Assembly: GCF_900497805.2 (NCBI RefSeq)
Contig: NW_020953953.1
Location: forward strand, 1,601,230-1,665,229
Source: Vombatus ursinus
Lineage: Eukaryota > Chordata > Mammalia > Diprotodontia > Vombatidae
Direction: 5' to 3'
DNA length: 64,000 nt
The notes below the pieces were generated by a model that saw nothing but the letters and a program-made list of their open reading frames with translations, was not told the origin of the DNA and ran no database searches. This document shows positions 32,501 through 44,204 of this stretch, piece after piece (positions within the stretch are counted from its first letter, which is position 1; each line of letters begins with the position of its first letter). The translations under genes and the position numbers were made by a program.

Positions 32501-35015
32501 AGGATGGATGTACATCCTCACACTTTTATTCAACTACAATCCTGTTGTATCCCTAGGGCAACAGTGCCTGGACAGAGCCGTGAATAGAAAGGAATACCAG
32601 CAGGACTTGTTCCAGGAGGGCTTCTGTCTGGACCCCATCAAAAAAGGAAGGAAAGAACAAGCCCTCCAGTGACTCCCTCTCACCTTCAACATCACCTCGT
32701 TTGGCTTTTAAAGCCCATTACAGTCTACTGCCAACCCACCTTGAGAGAGGAAGGGAGGGAGTGAAAGTGGGGGGAAGGGAGGGAGAGAGACAGGAGAGAA
32801 GGAGGAGGGAGAGAGGGAGAGAGAGGGAGGGGGAGGGAGAGAGAGAGGGGGAGAGAGAGGGGGAGAGGGAGGGAGAGAGAGAGGGGGAGAGGGAGGGAGA
32901 GAGAGAGGGGCAGAGAGAGGGAGAAGGAGGGAGAGAGGGGGGAGAGAGAGAGAGGGAGAGGGAGGGAGAGAGAGAGAGGGAGAGGGAGGGAGGGAGAGAG
33001 AGGCAGAGGAGAGAGAGAGGGAGAGGGAGGGACAGAGAGAGGGAGAGGGAGGGACAGAGAGAGGGGGAGAGAGAGGGAGGGAGAGAGAGAGAGAGAGTGG
33101 GGGGAGAGGGAGAGAGAGCACAAGCACTAGCACGAGCCTGAGCCTGAGCCAGCAGAGATCTGGACAACTGAAGCGCCTTCCCCTCACTCAATCCTGTCTC
33201 TGGGTCAGTCTTGTGACTCAGTTTCCCAAGCTCCTCCTCTCCGTGTAGATGTCCGTGGCACAGACCCCCTCCCTCTCTCCTCCATCGGCCTTCTCCACTC
33301 AGAACAGCTCTTTCCTCACGTCCAGCCCCGGCTCCCCTGGGTCACCTCTCCCACCCTATTCCTGGTTCTGCTCTCTTCCATAGCACAGCTCTTCACATAG
33401 AGCTCTCATGCCCCTGGAATCTCCTCCTTCCCAGGCCGTGGCACGACCTCGGCCCCTCCCTACCCAGCCCCCTCCTGTGGGTGTTCTCCAGGTGACTGGC
33501 ATTCTTAACCACAGTGCCCTGAACGGAAGATCCCAGCCGAGGTGGGGTTTGAGCTGGGCAGAGGATGGTGGGGCTCATGCCCTCCTTGGTCCCGGATGCA
33601 ATCCTCATTCCCCACCTCCACCAGCAGCCTGCTTGGGAGGAGTGGGTGGGGGTCTGCCTGCCTCTGGTCTCTCCCTGCTTCGTCCATCTTCCATTCAGCC
33701 ACCACCGTGATCTGCCTAAAGCCCAGGCTAGACCACGTCACCCCCCACCCCCCATCGACAGTTCCAGGGCTCCACCCTCCTCCCCTTCCAGTCTTCCGAC
33801 ACCCTGCTCTCCCCCTAAGACCCCACTCCTCTGGCCTTCTTTCACCAGATGCTCAGACATCGAGTGGCCGGTGACCACTGTGTGTGTTGTACGACCCCGG
33901 GCAAGTCACTGACCCTTGTCTTCCTCAGTTTCCTCAACTGTAAAACAGCGATCATAGTAGCACCTCCCTGCCAGGGTTCCAGTGAGAGGCTGGTCAATGC
34001 CTTAGCACAGTGCCCGGCACACAGGAGGCGCTTAATAAATGCTCGTTGACCCACAGACTGACCTTAAGGATCAAGAAATAAAAAGTGGCCCCGGGACAAA
34101 ATCTCGTGGGGCAATGCCTTGACTCTCCCCTCCACGAGCGGAGGGCCCCTGGCGTGCGGATGGGTGGGCCTGGGAAGGAGGGGAGGAGGGGCCGGGGACC
34201 CACGCCCCCACGGCCCTCCCTTGGCTGGGGGGTGGGGTGCCTTCTCACCGGACACTTGCACTTCCAGGGGATTACTGGGCTTGGACCAGAAGGAGTGGAA
34301 CTCGTAGACGCAGCGGAGGCGGCCGGCATGCTGCGCGTTCGTTTCGGGGTACTCGAATCTGGGGGTCTTGCTTTCCCAGGACGAGTCATTGAGGCTCAGG
34401 GGCTCCTCAACGGCCTCCTTGTAGATACGGTAGGTAGAGGAATCCTGCGGCCCCATGCAGTGCAGCTTCAGGGGCTGCCCCAGCGGCACCGGGTACTGGG
34501 GGTCCACCTCGAACACCGGAGGGGGCAGGTCATCTGCAAGGCAAGCGGAGCCTGGGGTCCGGCAGTCCCCTGCAGCCCCGCCCCCGGGGCCCCTCCCGCT
34601 CCCGCTCCCCGCCCCCGGGACCCCTCCTGCCCCCCGCTCCCCGCCCCCTGCCCCGGGCTGCAGGATGGGACGGGGCGGGGAAAGACTCACGGAAGGATTG
34701 CAAGGCCTGCACCACGCAGAATCCTGTAGAAAGCCCCCCGCAATGAGACACTGCTCCCCCGGGCCCCAGACCCCCCCCTCTTCCTGCCTGCCTCCTTGGG
34801 GGCTGCCCCATCCCCTGGGTCAGAACCCCCGCACTCCTCCCTTTCTATCCCCTTCCCCTCTGTTCCCTCCTCCCGTCGGACTCCAGCCCCACCTTGTTCC
34901 CCAGGACTCTCTCTGTGCCCCCCAGGTCAAACTCCAGCCCCTCCCTTCACCTCCCCGCCCCCGTGCCCCTCCCAGACCCACTGAGGCAGAGCAGGGTGGC
35001 CAGGGAAGGGCCCAT
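29569..35015 (-). CDS. Two-Ig leukocyte-receptor-complex protein A, GPI-like tail
   Basis: Exons: 34982-35015 (ATG 35015-35013), 34691-34723, 34249-34533 (D1), 29770-30063 (D2), 29569-29648 (tail, TGA). They total 726 nt, 241 aa, with all introns in phase 1. The leader MGPSLATLLCLRFCVVQA is followed by D1 (Cys in KLHCMG and RLRCVY; WSKPSN in place of the WSxPS motif) and D2 (FYEKPLLWAVPGPSV, TIHCNSS, RYRCYGY, RWSTPSD). D1/D2 architecture and motifs are those of LRC receptors such as GPVI, OSCAR and FcalphaR. The last exon gives GLSSGWCIMIHLIHVVLALA, then PCGSC and a stop. There is no Arg/Lys in the hydrophobic stretch and no cytoplasmic tail. Likely N-glycosylation sites are NDS, NFT, NSS and NKT. 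The D1-D2 intron is 4.2 kb, enlarged by repeats. Ligand unknown. Confidence 0.88.
30840..30930 (-). repeat. Old MIR-like fragment in gene A intron
   Basis: 'cattttacagatggagaaac' and 'gacttgctcaaagtcacatg' are the core of an old reverse-oriented SINE. Confidence 0.55.
30970..32740. other. Gene A intron, nothing recognised
   Basis: No Ig exon or known repeat was recognised. A short local duplication 'cccggttctaccgggttcta' occurs near 31046. The minus-strand frame at 32140-32445 has no family resemblance. Confidence 0.3.
32743..33119. repeat. GA-rich purine tract in gene A intron
   Basis: About 375 bp with almost no pyrimidines on the plus strand (only rare CAG or GACAG), built from 'gggagagagaga' and 'gagggagggagaga' units. 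In the sense of gene A this is a polypyrimidine (CT) tract, between the D1 and D2 exons. Confidence 0.95.
33875..34052 (+). repeat. MIR SINE
   Basis: 'cgaccccgggcaagtcactg', 'cctcagtttcctcaactgta', 'cagtgcccggcacacaggag' and 'cgcttaataaatgctcgttg'. It ends about 200 bp downstream (minus strand) of the D1 exon of gene A. Confidence 0.88.
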
Positions 35016-35099
35016 GGCTCTGAGCCGGTCTTCCTGGGCAGGCAGGGAGCACGTGGGAGGCCCAGCGGGTCCCCCAGGGTGTGTGTGTAGGGGGGAGAA

Positions 35100-35170
35100 G
35101 CAGCCCTGCCATTGGCTCGTCCTCCCCCACATGACCGCTCTGGGAGCGCTGAGCCGCGGGAAGTGACGGG
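35100..35170 (-). promoter_or_regulatory. Promoter module of Ig gene A
   Basis: About 95-150 bp upstream of the ATG, the plus strand shows 'ccattggctc' (inverted CCAAT, 35111-35115), CACATGA (35128-35134; TCATGTG on minus, an M-box/E-box) and GGGAAGTG (35158-35165, ETS-like). The order matches genes B and D. Confidence 0.6.
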
Positions 35171-35394
35171 GGCCCCAGGCTTGGGCTTGATTCAAAAGGT
35201 AACAGTAACTACACCAGGGGCCCTGCAATTCCTTCTGCACAGTCTCCATGCAGGCGTGTTCACCGTGTTCACCCAGGTGCTGTAGGTCTGGAGGCTGTCT
35301 CTGGGTCTGCAAGGCTGGGGCAGTGAGAGGGTTGGCACTGCTGGCCTACCTGTGGTCGAGGCTTTGGTGGAGATGGCTTGGCGACTGAGGTCAA

Positions 35395-36065
35395 GCTGAG
35401 CAAAAAGCATTTATTAAGTGCCAACTGTGTGCCAGGCACTGGGAGAGGCAAAAGACAGACCCGCCCTAATGGGGGAGACAAGTGGCAAACACATTGGAGA
35501 TGATCTCGGAGGGGGTCACTAACCTCAGGCATGGGACACCCTGAAGAGAATGCATTTAATTAGGAGATGGAAAGCAAGGAGGTCAGTGTCACGGTGTTAC
35601 TGGTAGACCACACAGCTGGCAGTAAGGTGTAGAAGAGCCAGATGATAGAGGGCTTTGAAAGCCGAACTGAGGAGTTTCCATTTATGTACCTGAGGCAGAA
35701 AGGTGGTGCAGTGGTTAGAGTACAGGACCTGGGGTCAGGAGGACCTGAGTTCAAATATAGCCCCTGACACTTACAAGCTGTGGGACCCTGGGCAAACTAC
35801 CTAACCTCTGTCTGTTTTGGTTTCCCTATCTGTAAAATGGGCATAATAATAGCACCTACCTGGGAGGTAGTTGTTGTGAAGGTCACTGGAGGTAGCGTAT
35901 ATGAATAGCCCTCCAAAGCTCACTGGGCTAAGTGAACTGTTATCATTCTGTTGGATTCTGGAGATGGCGGGGACCAAATGAAGTTTAATGGGTCAGAGGG
36001 TGTGGTCAGACCAGCACTTCAGGAAGACCAGTTTGACAGTGGAGGATGGGCAGGAGGGGAATATG
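35395..36065 (+). repeat. Fragment of the long unclassified repeat, split by a MIR
   Basis: The head 'gcatttattaagtgccaact' and 'taatgggggagacaagtggc' run to 'ggaggtcagtgtcacggtgt' and 'gagggctttgaaagccgaac'. A MIR-like SINE (35690-35945) interrupts. The repeat resumes with 'attctggagatggcggggac' and 'acagtggaggatgggcagga'. The same modules occur in the same order at 50640-51090. Confidence 0.6.
35690..35945 (+). repeat. MIR-type SINE
   Basis: 'aaaggtggtgcagtggttag', 'cctgagttcaaatatagccc', 'ccctatctgtaaaatgggca' and 'ttgttgtgaaggtcactgga'. Confidence 0.8.
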
Positions 36066-36424
36066 TTCCCTTGTTTTATTTTGGGGGAGGAGTGGGAATG
36101 TGTTTTTTACTTTTATTCTTGCTAAATCCACTTAATAATTATTCTGGGGCACTAATCACTGGGCCAGACAACGATATGGGGGAGATATGAACTCTAACTA
36201 GCTGGTCGATACTGGGGAGAGCACACCAGAATGAGAGTTCAAGCTTCTAACACTAGAAGAACCCTAATTCCCCTCAGGGGAGGGAGTCTTTCTCAGTGGC
36301 CAGTGCCCTCCCCTTTCTCCAGCCTGTAGAGATCGCCTCCAGGGGCCACTCATTTCTCTATAGTGATTATGGACCCGGCATAGTCTGGAGGGGAGATTGA
36401 GGAGAGTGTCTGCCGGTCAACCGT

Positions 36425-36515
36425 GGCTTATTGAACAATCCTTTGTGATCAGTACTGTGCTAAGCCCTGGGAATACATGATCCTTGCCCTAATGGGGGAG
36501 ACCGAAAGGCCAAGA
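36425..36515 (+). repeat. Head of the long unclassified repeat
   Basis: 'agtactgtgctaagccctgg' and 'ccttgccctaatgggggaga' match the repeat head at 35400 and 50650. Confidence 0.45.
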
Positions 36516-37207
36516 GCATAAGCCTATAGAGAAGAACTGGAAAAGAACTCCTCACAGGGGACAGTGAGCCTGGATTTCCAGATGGTCCCCACATTGGAGG
36601 CTAATCTGTTCTCTTCCAGCCTCTTCATTTAGCCCACAGAGCCAAAGCCCAGGGGCCAGGACTGACGAATGAGGCCAGGTGGCAATCAGATCCCCCAGCT
36701 TCCCACAGTGCCCCCAGCAGACCCACCCGTACCCTATTTCTCTTCTCCTGGTGGTGTCAGTCTCCACTGGGCCAGGAGGAGGAGGAGGGAATGGGCCGAG
36801 TAGGACTCCCCTGGTGTGACTAGCCTCGGGCCCATACTTAGCCCTGTTGGAGATGCCTTGGGGACGACAGGTGGCTCTCCCAGCCACATTCACCATCCCC
36901 AGTTTTGTCCCTAGGGCCTGAGACTTCAGAATGCTGTTGAAGGTCCCTCACTGGGGTGCCTCTCTCCATCCCCAAGGACTTCTTCCTCCCTCCTTGAGGT
37001 TCAGGATGCAGTCACTGGGGTAGATGGAGGCAGGGGCCAGTTCTGAGTTGGAATTTCAGATAGAGAGCCCATGTGGGTGAGAGGGAACAAGGGGGTTTAG
37101 GCTGGTGCCTGGCACATAGTAGGTGCTTAATAAATATTTATGGAATGAATAACCTTGCCTCCTTCTTCCTGTCAACCTTCAGAGTTTGGTTAAAAGGAGG
37201 CAAACTA

Positions 37208-37208
37208 G

Positions 37209-37279
<71 letters not shown>
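37208..37279. repeat. (TAGA)n microsatellite
   Basis: About 18 perfect tetranucleotide units, likely polymorphic. Confidence 0.97.
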
Positions 37280-37414
37280 GAGTTTATTCCCTTTAAGCTA
37301 GCCAGAAACATGCATGCATGGGAATCGGAAAATAATTCTGAGCTCCCAGAAGGCTTAGTTGAAGAAAGTTTTTTGTTTTGTTTTGGTTTTGGTTTTGGGT
37401 TTTTTTTTTTTTTT

Positions 37415-37522
37415 GGTATGACAATTGGGGTTAAGTGACTTTCCCAGAGTCACACAGCTGGTAAGTGTTATGTACTTGAGGTCGGGATTTCAACTCAGGT
37501 CCTCCTGACTCCAGGGCTGAAG
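37415..37522 (-). repeat. Marsupial SINE, partial
   Basis: 'caattggggttaagtgactt', 'gtcacacagctggtaagtgt' and 'caactcaggtcctcctgact', preceded by a long T run (the reversed tail). Confidence 0.88.
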
Positions 37523-38364
37523 TTTTTATAGCCATAGAGTAACCCCCCTTTCCAGTCCCCCCCAACACCCCAGTGTCCTTCCTTAGCCAAAATTGGAGTT
37601 CCACAAAACAAATAGGGTGGCCCTGGGGTGTCTGGCTTTCTGCCAACCATAAACACAGAGTATCATAAAACAGGGGGTGTCAAGATGGTGCCTCAGCAAG
37701 GGAGTGCCATAAAAAGATAAGGGAAATATCCGGTGGCCCATGTCCTTGGCAGAAGAATGGTTCCCAGTCAGCAAAATCCAGCAGGGGGTCAGCATGCAAA
37801 GCATGTCTGTTATGCCAAGGTGCCTCTTCTGGCTGGTTAGTCCAGGTTTTGGCCCACATTGGGGATCAAATGACCTCAAAGAATCATTACTCCCCATGGG
37901 ACTCAGGCCCGCCCTTCCCCCTCTGATGAGTCCACCTCCCCAACAGTCACTGATATACATGGCCAGCAGGGGACGATGTGGTACAATCCCATCTCAGGCC
38001 CTGGCCATGGATGTTGGGCAAGTCTTAAAACTTAGTTTCCCAATCTGTTAAATGGGGATAACAATTCAACAAAGATTGAACTGAACAACTGAGGTGGCGC
38101 TTGCCTTGCCTGATGATTATTCCTCTTTTCAATTAACCCAAATTCACTTTCCTACTCCTCTAATCCACTCCATTTCCCATAAAACCACACCAAACCCGAC
38201 CCTCGTAACAAATAATGAATAGTCAAGCAAACACGGCCTCCCTCCCCACCCTCCTCATCTAGCCCCTCTCTGTCAGGAAGCGGCCAGCATGTTTCATCAT
38301 GAGTCCTCTAGAACTGTGCTTGATCGTTGCCTCCATCAGAATTCTAAGTGTTTTAACGTCATTT

Positions 38365-40190
38365 TTTTTTCACATTTTAAAAATGAATTTATTTTGCCTC
38401 ATCAGCAAACACTTCCATAAGCTTTTGAGTTTTAAATTTTCTCCCCCTCCCTCCCTGCTTCCCTCCCCAAGATGGTGTGCAATCTGATAAAGGCCAAACA
38501 TATACATTTCTATTAAACACATTTTCACGTTAGTGATGTTGTAAGGAAGAATTAGAACCAATAGAAGGAACCACAAGAAAGAAGAAACAAAACAAAACAA
38601 AACAGAAGAAAAAAAAGAGCAAATAGTATGCTTCGATCTGCATTCAAACTCCATAGTTCTTTCTTCTTTGTGGATAGCATTTTCCATCATGAGGCCTTTG
38701 GAGATGTCTTAGATCCTTGCATTGCTGAGAAGGGGTAAGTCCATCAATGTTAGTCATCGCACAACGTGACTATTACTGTGTACAACGTTCTTCTGGTTCT
38801 GCTCACTTCACTCAACATCAGTTCACGTAAGTCTTTCCAGGTTTTTCTGAAGTCCACCTGCTCATCCTTTCTTATAGCACAACATTATTCCATTACATTC
38901 ATATATCACAACTTGTTCAGCCATTCCCCAGTTGATGGGCATCCTCTCAATTTCCAATTCTTGGCCACCACAGAAAGAGCTGCTATAAATACTTTTGTAC
39001 ATGTGGATCCTTTTCCCATGCGTATGAGCTCTTTGGGATACAGCCCTGGAAGCGCTATTGCTGGGTCAAAGGGTATGCCCATTTTTATAGTCCTTTGGGC
39101 ATAGTTTAACGTCATTTTTTTATGACATTGCTGTTACTGTGAAAATTGTTCTTCTGGAACAATGTGCATAGTAACAGAAATATTGTAAAGATAATCAGCT
39201 GTGAAAGACATAGCAACTCTGATCAATACAATGATTCACCCCAACTCCAAAGGGCTCATGATGTTAACTGATCCAAAGAGAGACTAATGGACTCAGAGGG
39301 CAGATGAAGCAGATCTTTTCCTTTCTTTATTTTTCTTGCATGAACATGGCTAGTACAGCTATATGTTTCATGATTTCATATGTATAATGGGTACTGTATT
39401 TCTTACCTTCTCAATGTTTGGGGAGGGGTGGAGGGAGGGAGAAAATTAATAAAATAAAAGGTAAAAAAAAAGTTTAAAAATTGTTTTCCCTAAAAAATTC
39501 TTTTCACTTCACTTGGTATCAGATTTCTCTGAAACCATCGCCATCATTTCTTACACCACAATAATCTTCCATAACATTCACATATCGTCATTTGTTCAGA
39601 CATTCCCTGATTGACGGACACTCCCTCAGTTTCCAGTTTTTTCCCCCATGACATATTTTTGTATGGATCCTTTTCCTTCCTTTGATCTATTTGGGGGGTG
39701 GGCATAGATCCATCTACTACGTGATATTGCTATGCACAGTTTTAATAATTTGGGGGCATAATTCCAAGTTCCTATCCAGAATGGACAGGACAATTCACAG
39801 CTCCATCAAGTGCTCATTAATGTGCCTGTTTTCCATAGCTCCTCCAGCACTTGTCTTTTTTTTGGGGGGGGGGTCAACTTTGCTAATTTTATATGTGAGG
39901 TGAAATCTCAGAGTTGTTTTAATTTTCTTTTCTCTAGTGATTTAGAACAGTTTTCATGTGGCTTTTGATACCTTAAGTTTCTTCTTTTGAAAATATCTAT
40001 TTATATCCATTGACCATTTATCAAATGGAAGATGGCCCCTATTCTTATAAACTTGAATTGGTTCCCTGTAAATCTTAGAAATGAGACCTTCTTGCAAGAA
40101 ACTTTCATGCTTCTCTACCAATTTTTGCTCCATTGGTTTTGTTTGTACAAAAACATTTTAATTTCACGAAATCAAAACTTCCCATTTACC
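38365..40190. repeat. Three L1 3' ends in alternating orientation
   Basis: 38365-39110 reads as a minus-strand L1 3' region ('cagccattccccagttgatg', 'ccaccacagaaagagctgct', 'gggtcaaagggtatgcccat'). 39120-39475 reads on the plus strand ('ctccaaagggctcatgatgt', ending in A-rich sequence). 39480-40190 reads on the minus strand again ('cagacattccctgattgacg', 'ttgttttaattttcttttct'). Confidence 0.8.
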
Positions 40191-40199
40191 AGTGTGGAA

Positions 40200-41770
40200 C
40201 TCACTGGACAGTTGTGAGAACGACAACTTAAAGAGCCTCAAAATAGCCAGCTCTGGGTGTTAGGATGTTCCTTCTCTCCCTAGCCAACTGCCAGCTAGCG
40301 GAGGGAATGGAGATCGCTAACTCACCATCTTAGTACTGTTCTTTTATGTTTCGTGTCTTGCAGACTAGGGTTACTCATCTCATCTTCAGCAGGCTGGTGG
40401 ACAGTGTTCCTTTCAGGCACACCCACAAAGGTGTGGCAGGTGGGAGCTCCCCAGGGTGATGCAGGAGGAAAAGCTTGGGGTGGGCGATCTGGGCACTCTC
40501 GGGACACAACCTTTGTGGGCCTCAGTTTCTACTGTGAAGTGAGCGGTTGGACGAGGGGACCTCAGACACCTGCCTGGGTGCCAGGTTCTCCAGCTAAGGA
40601 CCCTTCTGACTCTGGGACTGCCTCCTCTGTCTCAGCAGCCAGAGGACACACCGGCCAGGAAGGAAGGGCAACACTGAGGGTGATGTTGGAGGCCTCTGTC
40701 CTAGTGAAAGGACAAAAGAGGCAAAAATTGGGAGGGGACTGACAGCACTTGCATCCTTTCAGTGTGACAAGAATTAGTGAAAATGAGAAACTACCAGAGA
40801 GTGGTTCCTTGCCCTTCCCAATCCCTGGGGTCCCCCCTCCAGCAGCCGTTGTCCTGGGCTCTGGTCTCTACCTCCCAAGTGAGAGAAATGATTATTTCGC
40901 TCTCGCATTAATAGCCAGTTGTTAAAATTGGGGAGGCCCCAGCTTCTTTCCCTGTCCTTTCTCAAGGCCAGGACTGATGGAAGACTGGACTTCTGAGAAT
41001 TGCTGCTGCACCCAACTAGATCAGACCATGAATCCAGAATGACCTCCGGCTGCCTGCTGTGTTCCACTCCAGCCAATCCAGGCGGCGGTGGAGCCTCTGC
41101 CTCGGTCATCTTTTGTCCTCGGGGCCAGCCCCTCGTTAGAACAGGTCCACCTGTCACTAATTGTTAACCCATCAGAGTTGGTTGCTACCCTCTGGAACAC
41201 CCACTGTCCGAGAGCACCTAAGTTGTGAGCCCACCGCCACGAGTGTCTTTGGTCCAAGAGAGAGAGGGCCAAATGATCATTCCTCTATAATGCTAGCATT
41301 ACAACAAAATGATTAATCACCCAGAGACTACGTCTCTCCAACTTCTTCAACATCACACAATCACTGCATTTGTCTCAAATGGTGTTTTCGGCCCCTTGCA
41401 TCAGATTCTGGGGGTGGTCAGGATGAGCGAGGCAGGGGCCTCCTGTCTGGGTGCTCCCCCTCTCAGGCCCAACTAGCATGGCAACGTACTGGGCATGGGT
41501 GAGGACAGACCCCAGATTGGGGCACGTGCCCACGGGCAGCTGGCAGAAAGAAGAGGCTGACAATATAGGGCAGAGAAAACCTCTGAGTTTTGTGTGATGC
41601 CACCCAGAGAAAGAAGGGCTTGAGTGGGAGGCCTGCCCTGGACCCTGACTTGGCATGTCCTTCCTGGAGCCTGGAACCCTGGTCCCAGACAGACAGTCCT
41701 GACCAGCTTGGGGGTTTTCAGAGGAGGAAATGAAAGTGCCTTCCCAGAGCTCGTAGGCCTACGAGGGATC
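40200..41770. other. Intergenic DNA, nothing recognised
   Basis: No exon or repeat family was identified between the L1 cluster and the 3' end of Ig gene B. Confidence 0.3.
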
Positions 41771-41830
41771 TTTCTCTCATTCCCAGGTCCTCAACCCAGA
41801 CGCCACACAGCACGAATGGACAATCATCTT

Positions 41831-41836
41831 TTTATT
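41831..41836 (-). terminator. Poly(A) signal of Ig gene B
   Basis: TTTATT (AATAAA on minus), about 100 bp past the stop codon. The shared 'ccacacagca' block is at 41803-41812. Confidence 0.8.
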
Positions 41837-41931
41837 CTGCTTTTCATGGATGGGTGGGGGGAGATCTGGGGGCGGGCCCACCGCCAAGCCGCTGGCTGCC
41901 GCTGCCTCCACCACATCCCTTCTGGCCCAGC

Positions 41932-43941
41932 CTAGGCCAGCAGCTCTCCCAGGGCGGCCACGGTCAGAGCCATGTGGATGAGATGAGGCCTGGGAGTAAA
42001 CGGGAAAGCAGGGGCTCCTGGGAAGACAAAGAGAAGGCGACTCCGGGGGGGGTCTGGAGCCGGCAGCCAGAAACATCTCCCCGCGGGGCCCCGCCACTCA
42101 CCAGCAGTGATCAGTAGCTTGTTACTGATGCCCGTCCAGAGGTAGGGGTTCTGGGAGTTGTACGCCATGCACAGATACTGGCCCAGCATGTATCTGTGCA
42201 TATAGGGATAGTAGAATTGACCTTCATGCGCTGAGCTGCTCAGGGACTCGATAAATGGATTTTCAGCTTCGATGGAACCGTGATACAAATAGTACTTGTC
42301 CAAGGCTAAGCTCGAGTTACAGTGGAAGGTCAAGCTCTGGCCAAAGAAGGTTGAGGTGGAGGGAGAGACCCAAAGGAAGGGGCTCTCTAAGACATCTGCA
42401 GGAGAGACCCAGAGGTCAGGGAGTGGGGGCCAGCCAAGGGGCGCAGGCCCCTTCTCTCTGGGGCCTGGAGAGAGGGTCGTGACACCTGGCCCTTCCCCTG
42501 TCTTGGGGCTAAGCTGGGCAGAAGAAGGCGTGGGGTGATGGTGGGCCAGCCATCGGGGACAGGAGCCTGGAGGTGCAGGCCTCCATGCCGGGATGTCGGG
42601 CAGCACCCCTGGACAAAGCAGAAAAGGCCTGCACACCTTCCAAAGCCAGGTCAAGGGAACTGAGACCCAAGGAGAGAAGGGATTCACAGTGGTCCCAGTT
42701 TACAGACAGGGGAACTGAGGCTCAGAAAGGGGAAAGGGGTGTGTTGGAAGCTCAGGGTCAGCATGTCTTGGGGCAGGGATGCCGTGTGAAGTGCAACTTC
42801 CCTGGGACGAGCTTTTAGGAGGTTCCTCCTGAGAGACCCAGCTCAAGTCTATCGCTCTGGGCCCAGTCTGTCCCTTCCTGGGCTGATGGGGGGTGGCGGC
42901 AGCAGGGAGAGCCCCGTTTCAGCCAGAGGACCTTCCAGGAAGGGGAAGCCAACCCCTTGGAGGCAGACAGCTCCCCGTCTCCCTGGAGTCTTCTTTTCCA
43001 ATGCAGGTTCAGCACCTGTGGGTCCTTCCACCCAGCCTCAAGCACCCTGCCTTCCTCTGGCCTCTCTGCAGACCTGAATGGGCCCTGACCGGGGCAGAGG
43101 GCAGGTGCTTTCTCGTTCTGGATGCTACACTTCTCCAAAGAAACTCAGATGGGTGACTCTCCAGGGGGTGGAGGAGGGCTCTCCGGAGCAGTGACTGGGC
43201 AGAAGCCCCCCAAGCCCCAGGCGGGCCTCCCGGGGAGCAGAAATGTGGCCTGGCCCCCTGCCCAGGACCCTGCTCATGCTCACCTCTTATGATCAGCGGC
43301 AGCTCATTACTGCTCTTGGAATACAACCCATTGAAGTAATAGATACAGGTGTAGATTCCCGTGTGCTTGGCAGTGACGTTGTCCATGACGAACCAGCCTA
43401 CCCTTCCTTCCCAAATGGCATCCTCTCGGAACACCACCCTGGGAGTCATTCCCGGACGATCCACTTGGACCAGGAGGTACTGCAGTGAGCCGTAGGCCCC
43501 CACGCACTCGTACTTCACCAAGTCCCCTGGCTTTACCGGAAACGTGGGCTCCGAGAAAATCCTGGGGGGTGGGAGCACCTCTGCAAAGGGACCCAGCCAC
43601 AGTCTGGCCGGGGCTGCCCTCTGGAGCGCCCCCACTGCCTGACCAGCCCACCTCCTCCCGGAGCCCTGCGGGGGTGGGGTGAGGGAGACTTACGTAGACC
43701 TAGGATGCCCTCCCAGACCTGGCACAGCTCTGTGAGAGAGAACCCTGCCCACCACAGAGCCTGCAGTGAGGGGCAGCCTGAAGCCTGCCCCTCCCCCAGC
43801 CCCCGCCCCTCCTCCTCCCTCACCCTGGCCCCCCCCCTCCCCCACGCCCCCTGCCCCGGCCCCTCCTCCCTCCCCAAGCGGGGATGTGAGGGGCGGGGGT
43901 CAGTCACCATGGCAGAGCAGGAAGAACAAGCTGAAGCCCAT
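41932..43941 (-). CDS. Two-Ig leukocyte-receptor-complex protein B, GPI-like tail
   Basis: Exons: 43908-43941 (ATG 43941-43939), 43694-43729, 43284-43580 (D1), 42102-42395 (D2), 41932-42017 (tail, TAG). They total 747 nt, 248 aa, with all introns in phase 1. Leader MGFSLFFLLCHELCQVW. D1: PPPRIFSEPTFPVKPGDL, Cys in VKYECVG and IYTCIYY, LYSKSSN. D2: LTFHCNSS, KYYLYHG, GQYLCMAYN, LWTGISN. The tail reads KLLITAGAPAFPFTPRP, then HLIHMALTVAALGELLA and stop. This is a small-residue/proline spacer followed by a weakly hydrophobic end with no cytoplasmic residues. A single-pass anchor is unlikely (only about 15 residues, one Glu). GPI attachment or secretion fits better. It has the same plan as A, C and D. 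Function unknown. Confidence 0.9.
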
Positions 43942-44019
43942 GGTCCTGAGCTGGGTCCCGGGGCAGGCGGGAAAGTGTTGACGCCAGGCAAGATCCCGTG
44001 AGGCGGGCCAAGCTGCTCT

Positions 44020-44098
44020 GCTATTGGCCCATCCCTCCCCATGTGACCCAGTGGTTCCAAGGAAGGCAAGAATCTCTAGGGATTAATTACTTCCTGCA
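44020..44098 (-). promoter_or_regulatory. Promoter module of Ig gene B
   Basis: ATTGG (inverted CCAAT) at 44023-44027, CATGTGA at 44040-44046 (TCACATG on minus) and ACTTCCTG at 44089-44096 (ETS/PU.1-type). These lie 80-155 bp upstream of the start codon. Confidence 0.6.
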
Positions 44099-44204
44099 CA
44101 AACACGTGACCGCAGACCCCTAGGGAACGGCTGTTGTGTGTTCGAGTTCAGGCACCCTGGGCACGGCCCTGTCCAGAGACACTGCACTGCCCCGCGGTGG
44201 GGGG

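Larger units (their letters stand above)
36520..38360. other. Intergenic DNA between genes A and B, with minor repeats
   Basis: Contains an L2-like tail (37095-37150: 'gtgcctggcacatagtaggt'), the (TAGA)n microsatellite, and a SINE at 37415-37520. No coding exon was recognised. Confidence 0.4.

Noticed and set aside
32701-33191. Ser/Leu/Pro- or Glu/Gly/Arg-rich frames of 130-159 codons
   Set aside because: Low-complexity translation of a GA tract within the gene A intron.
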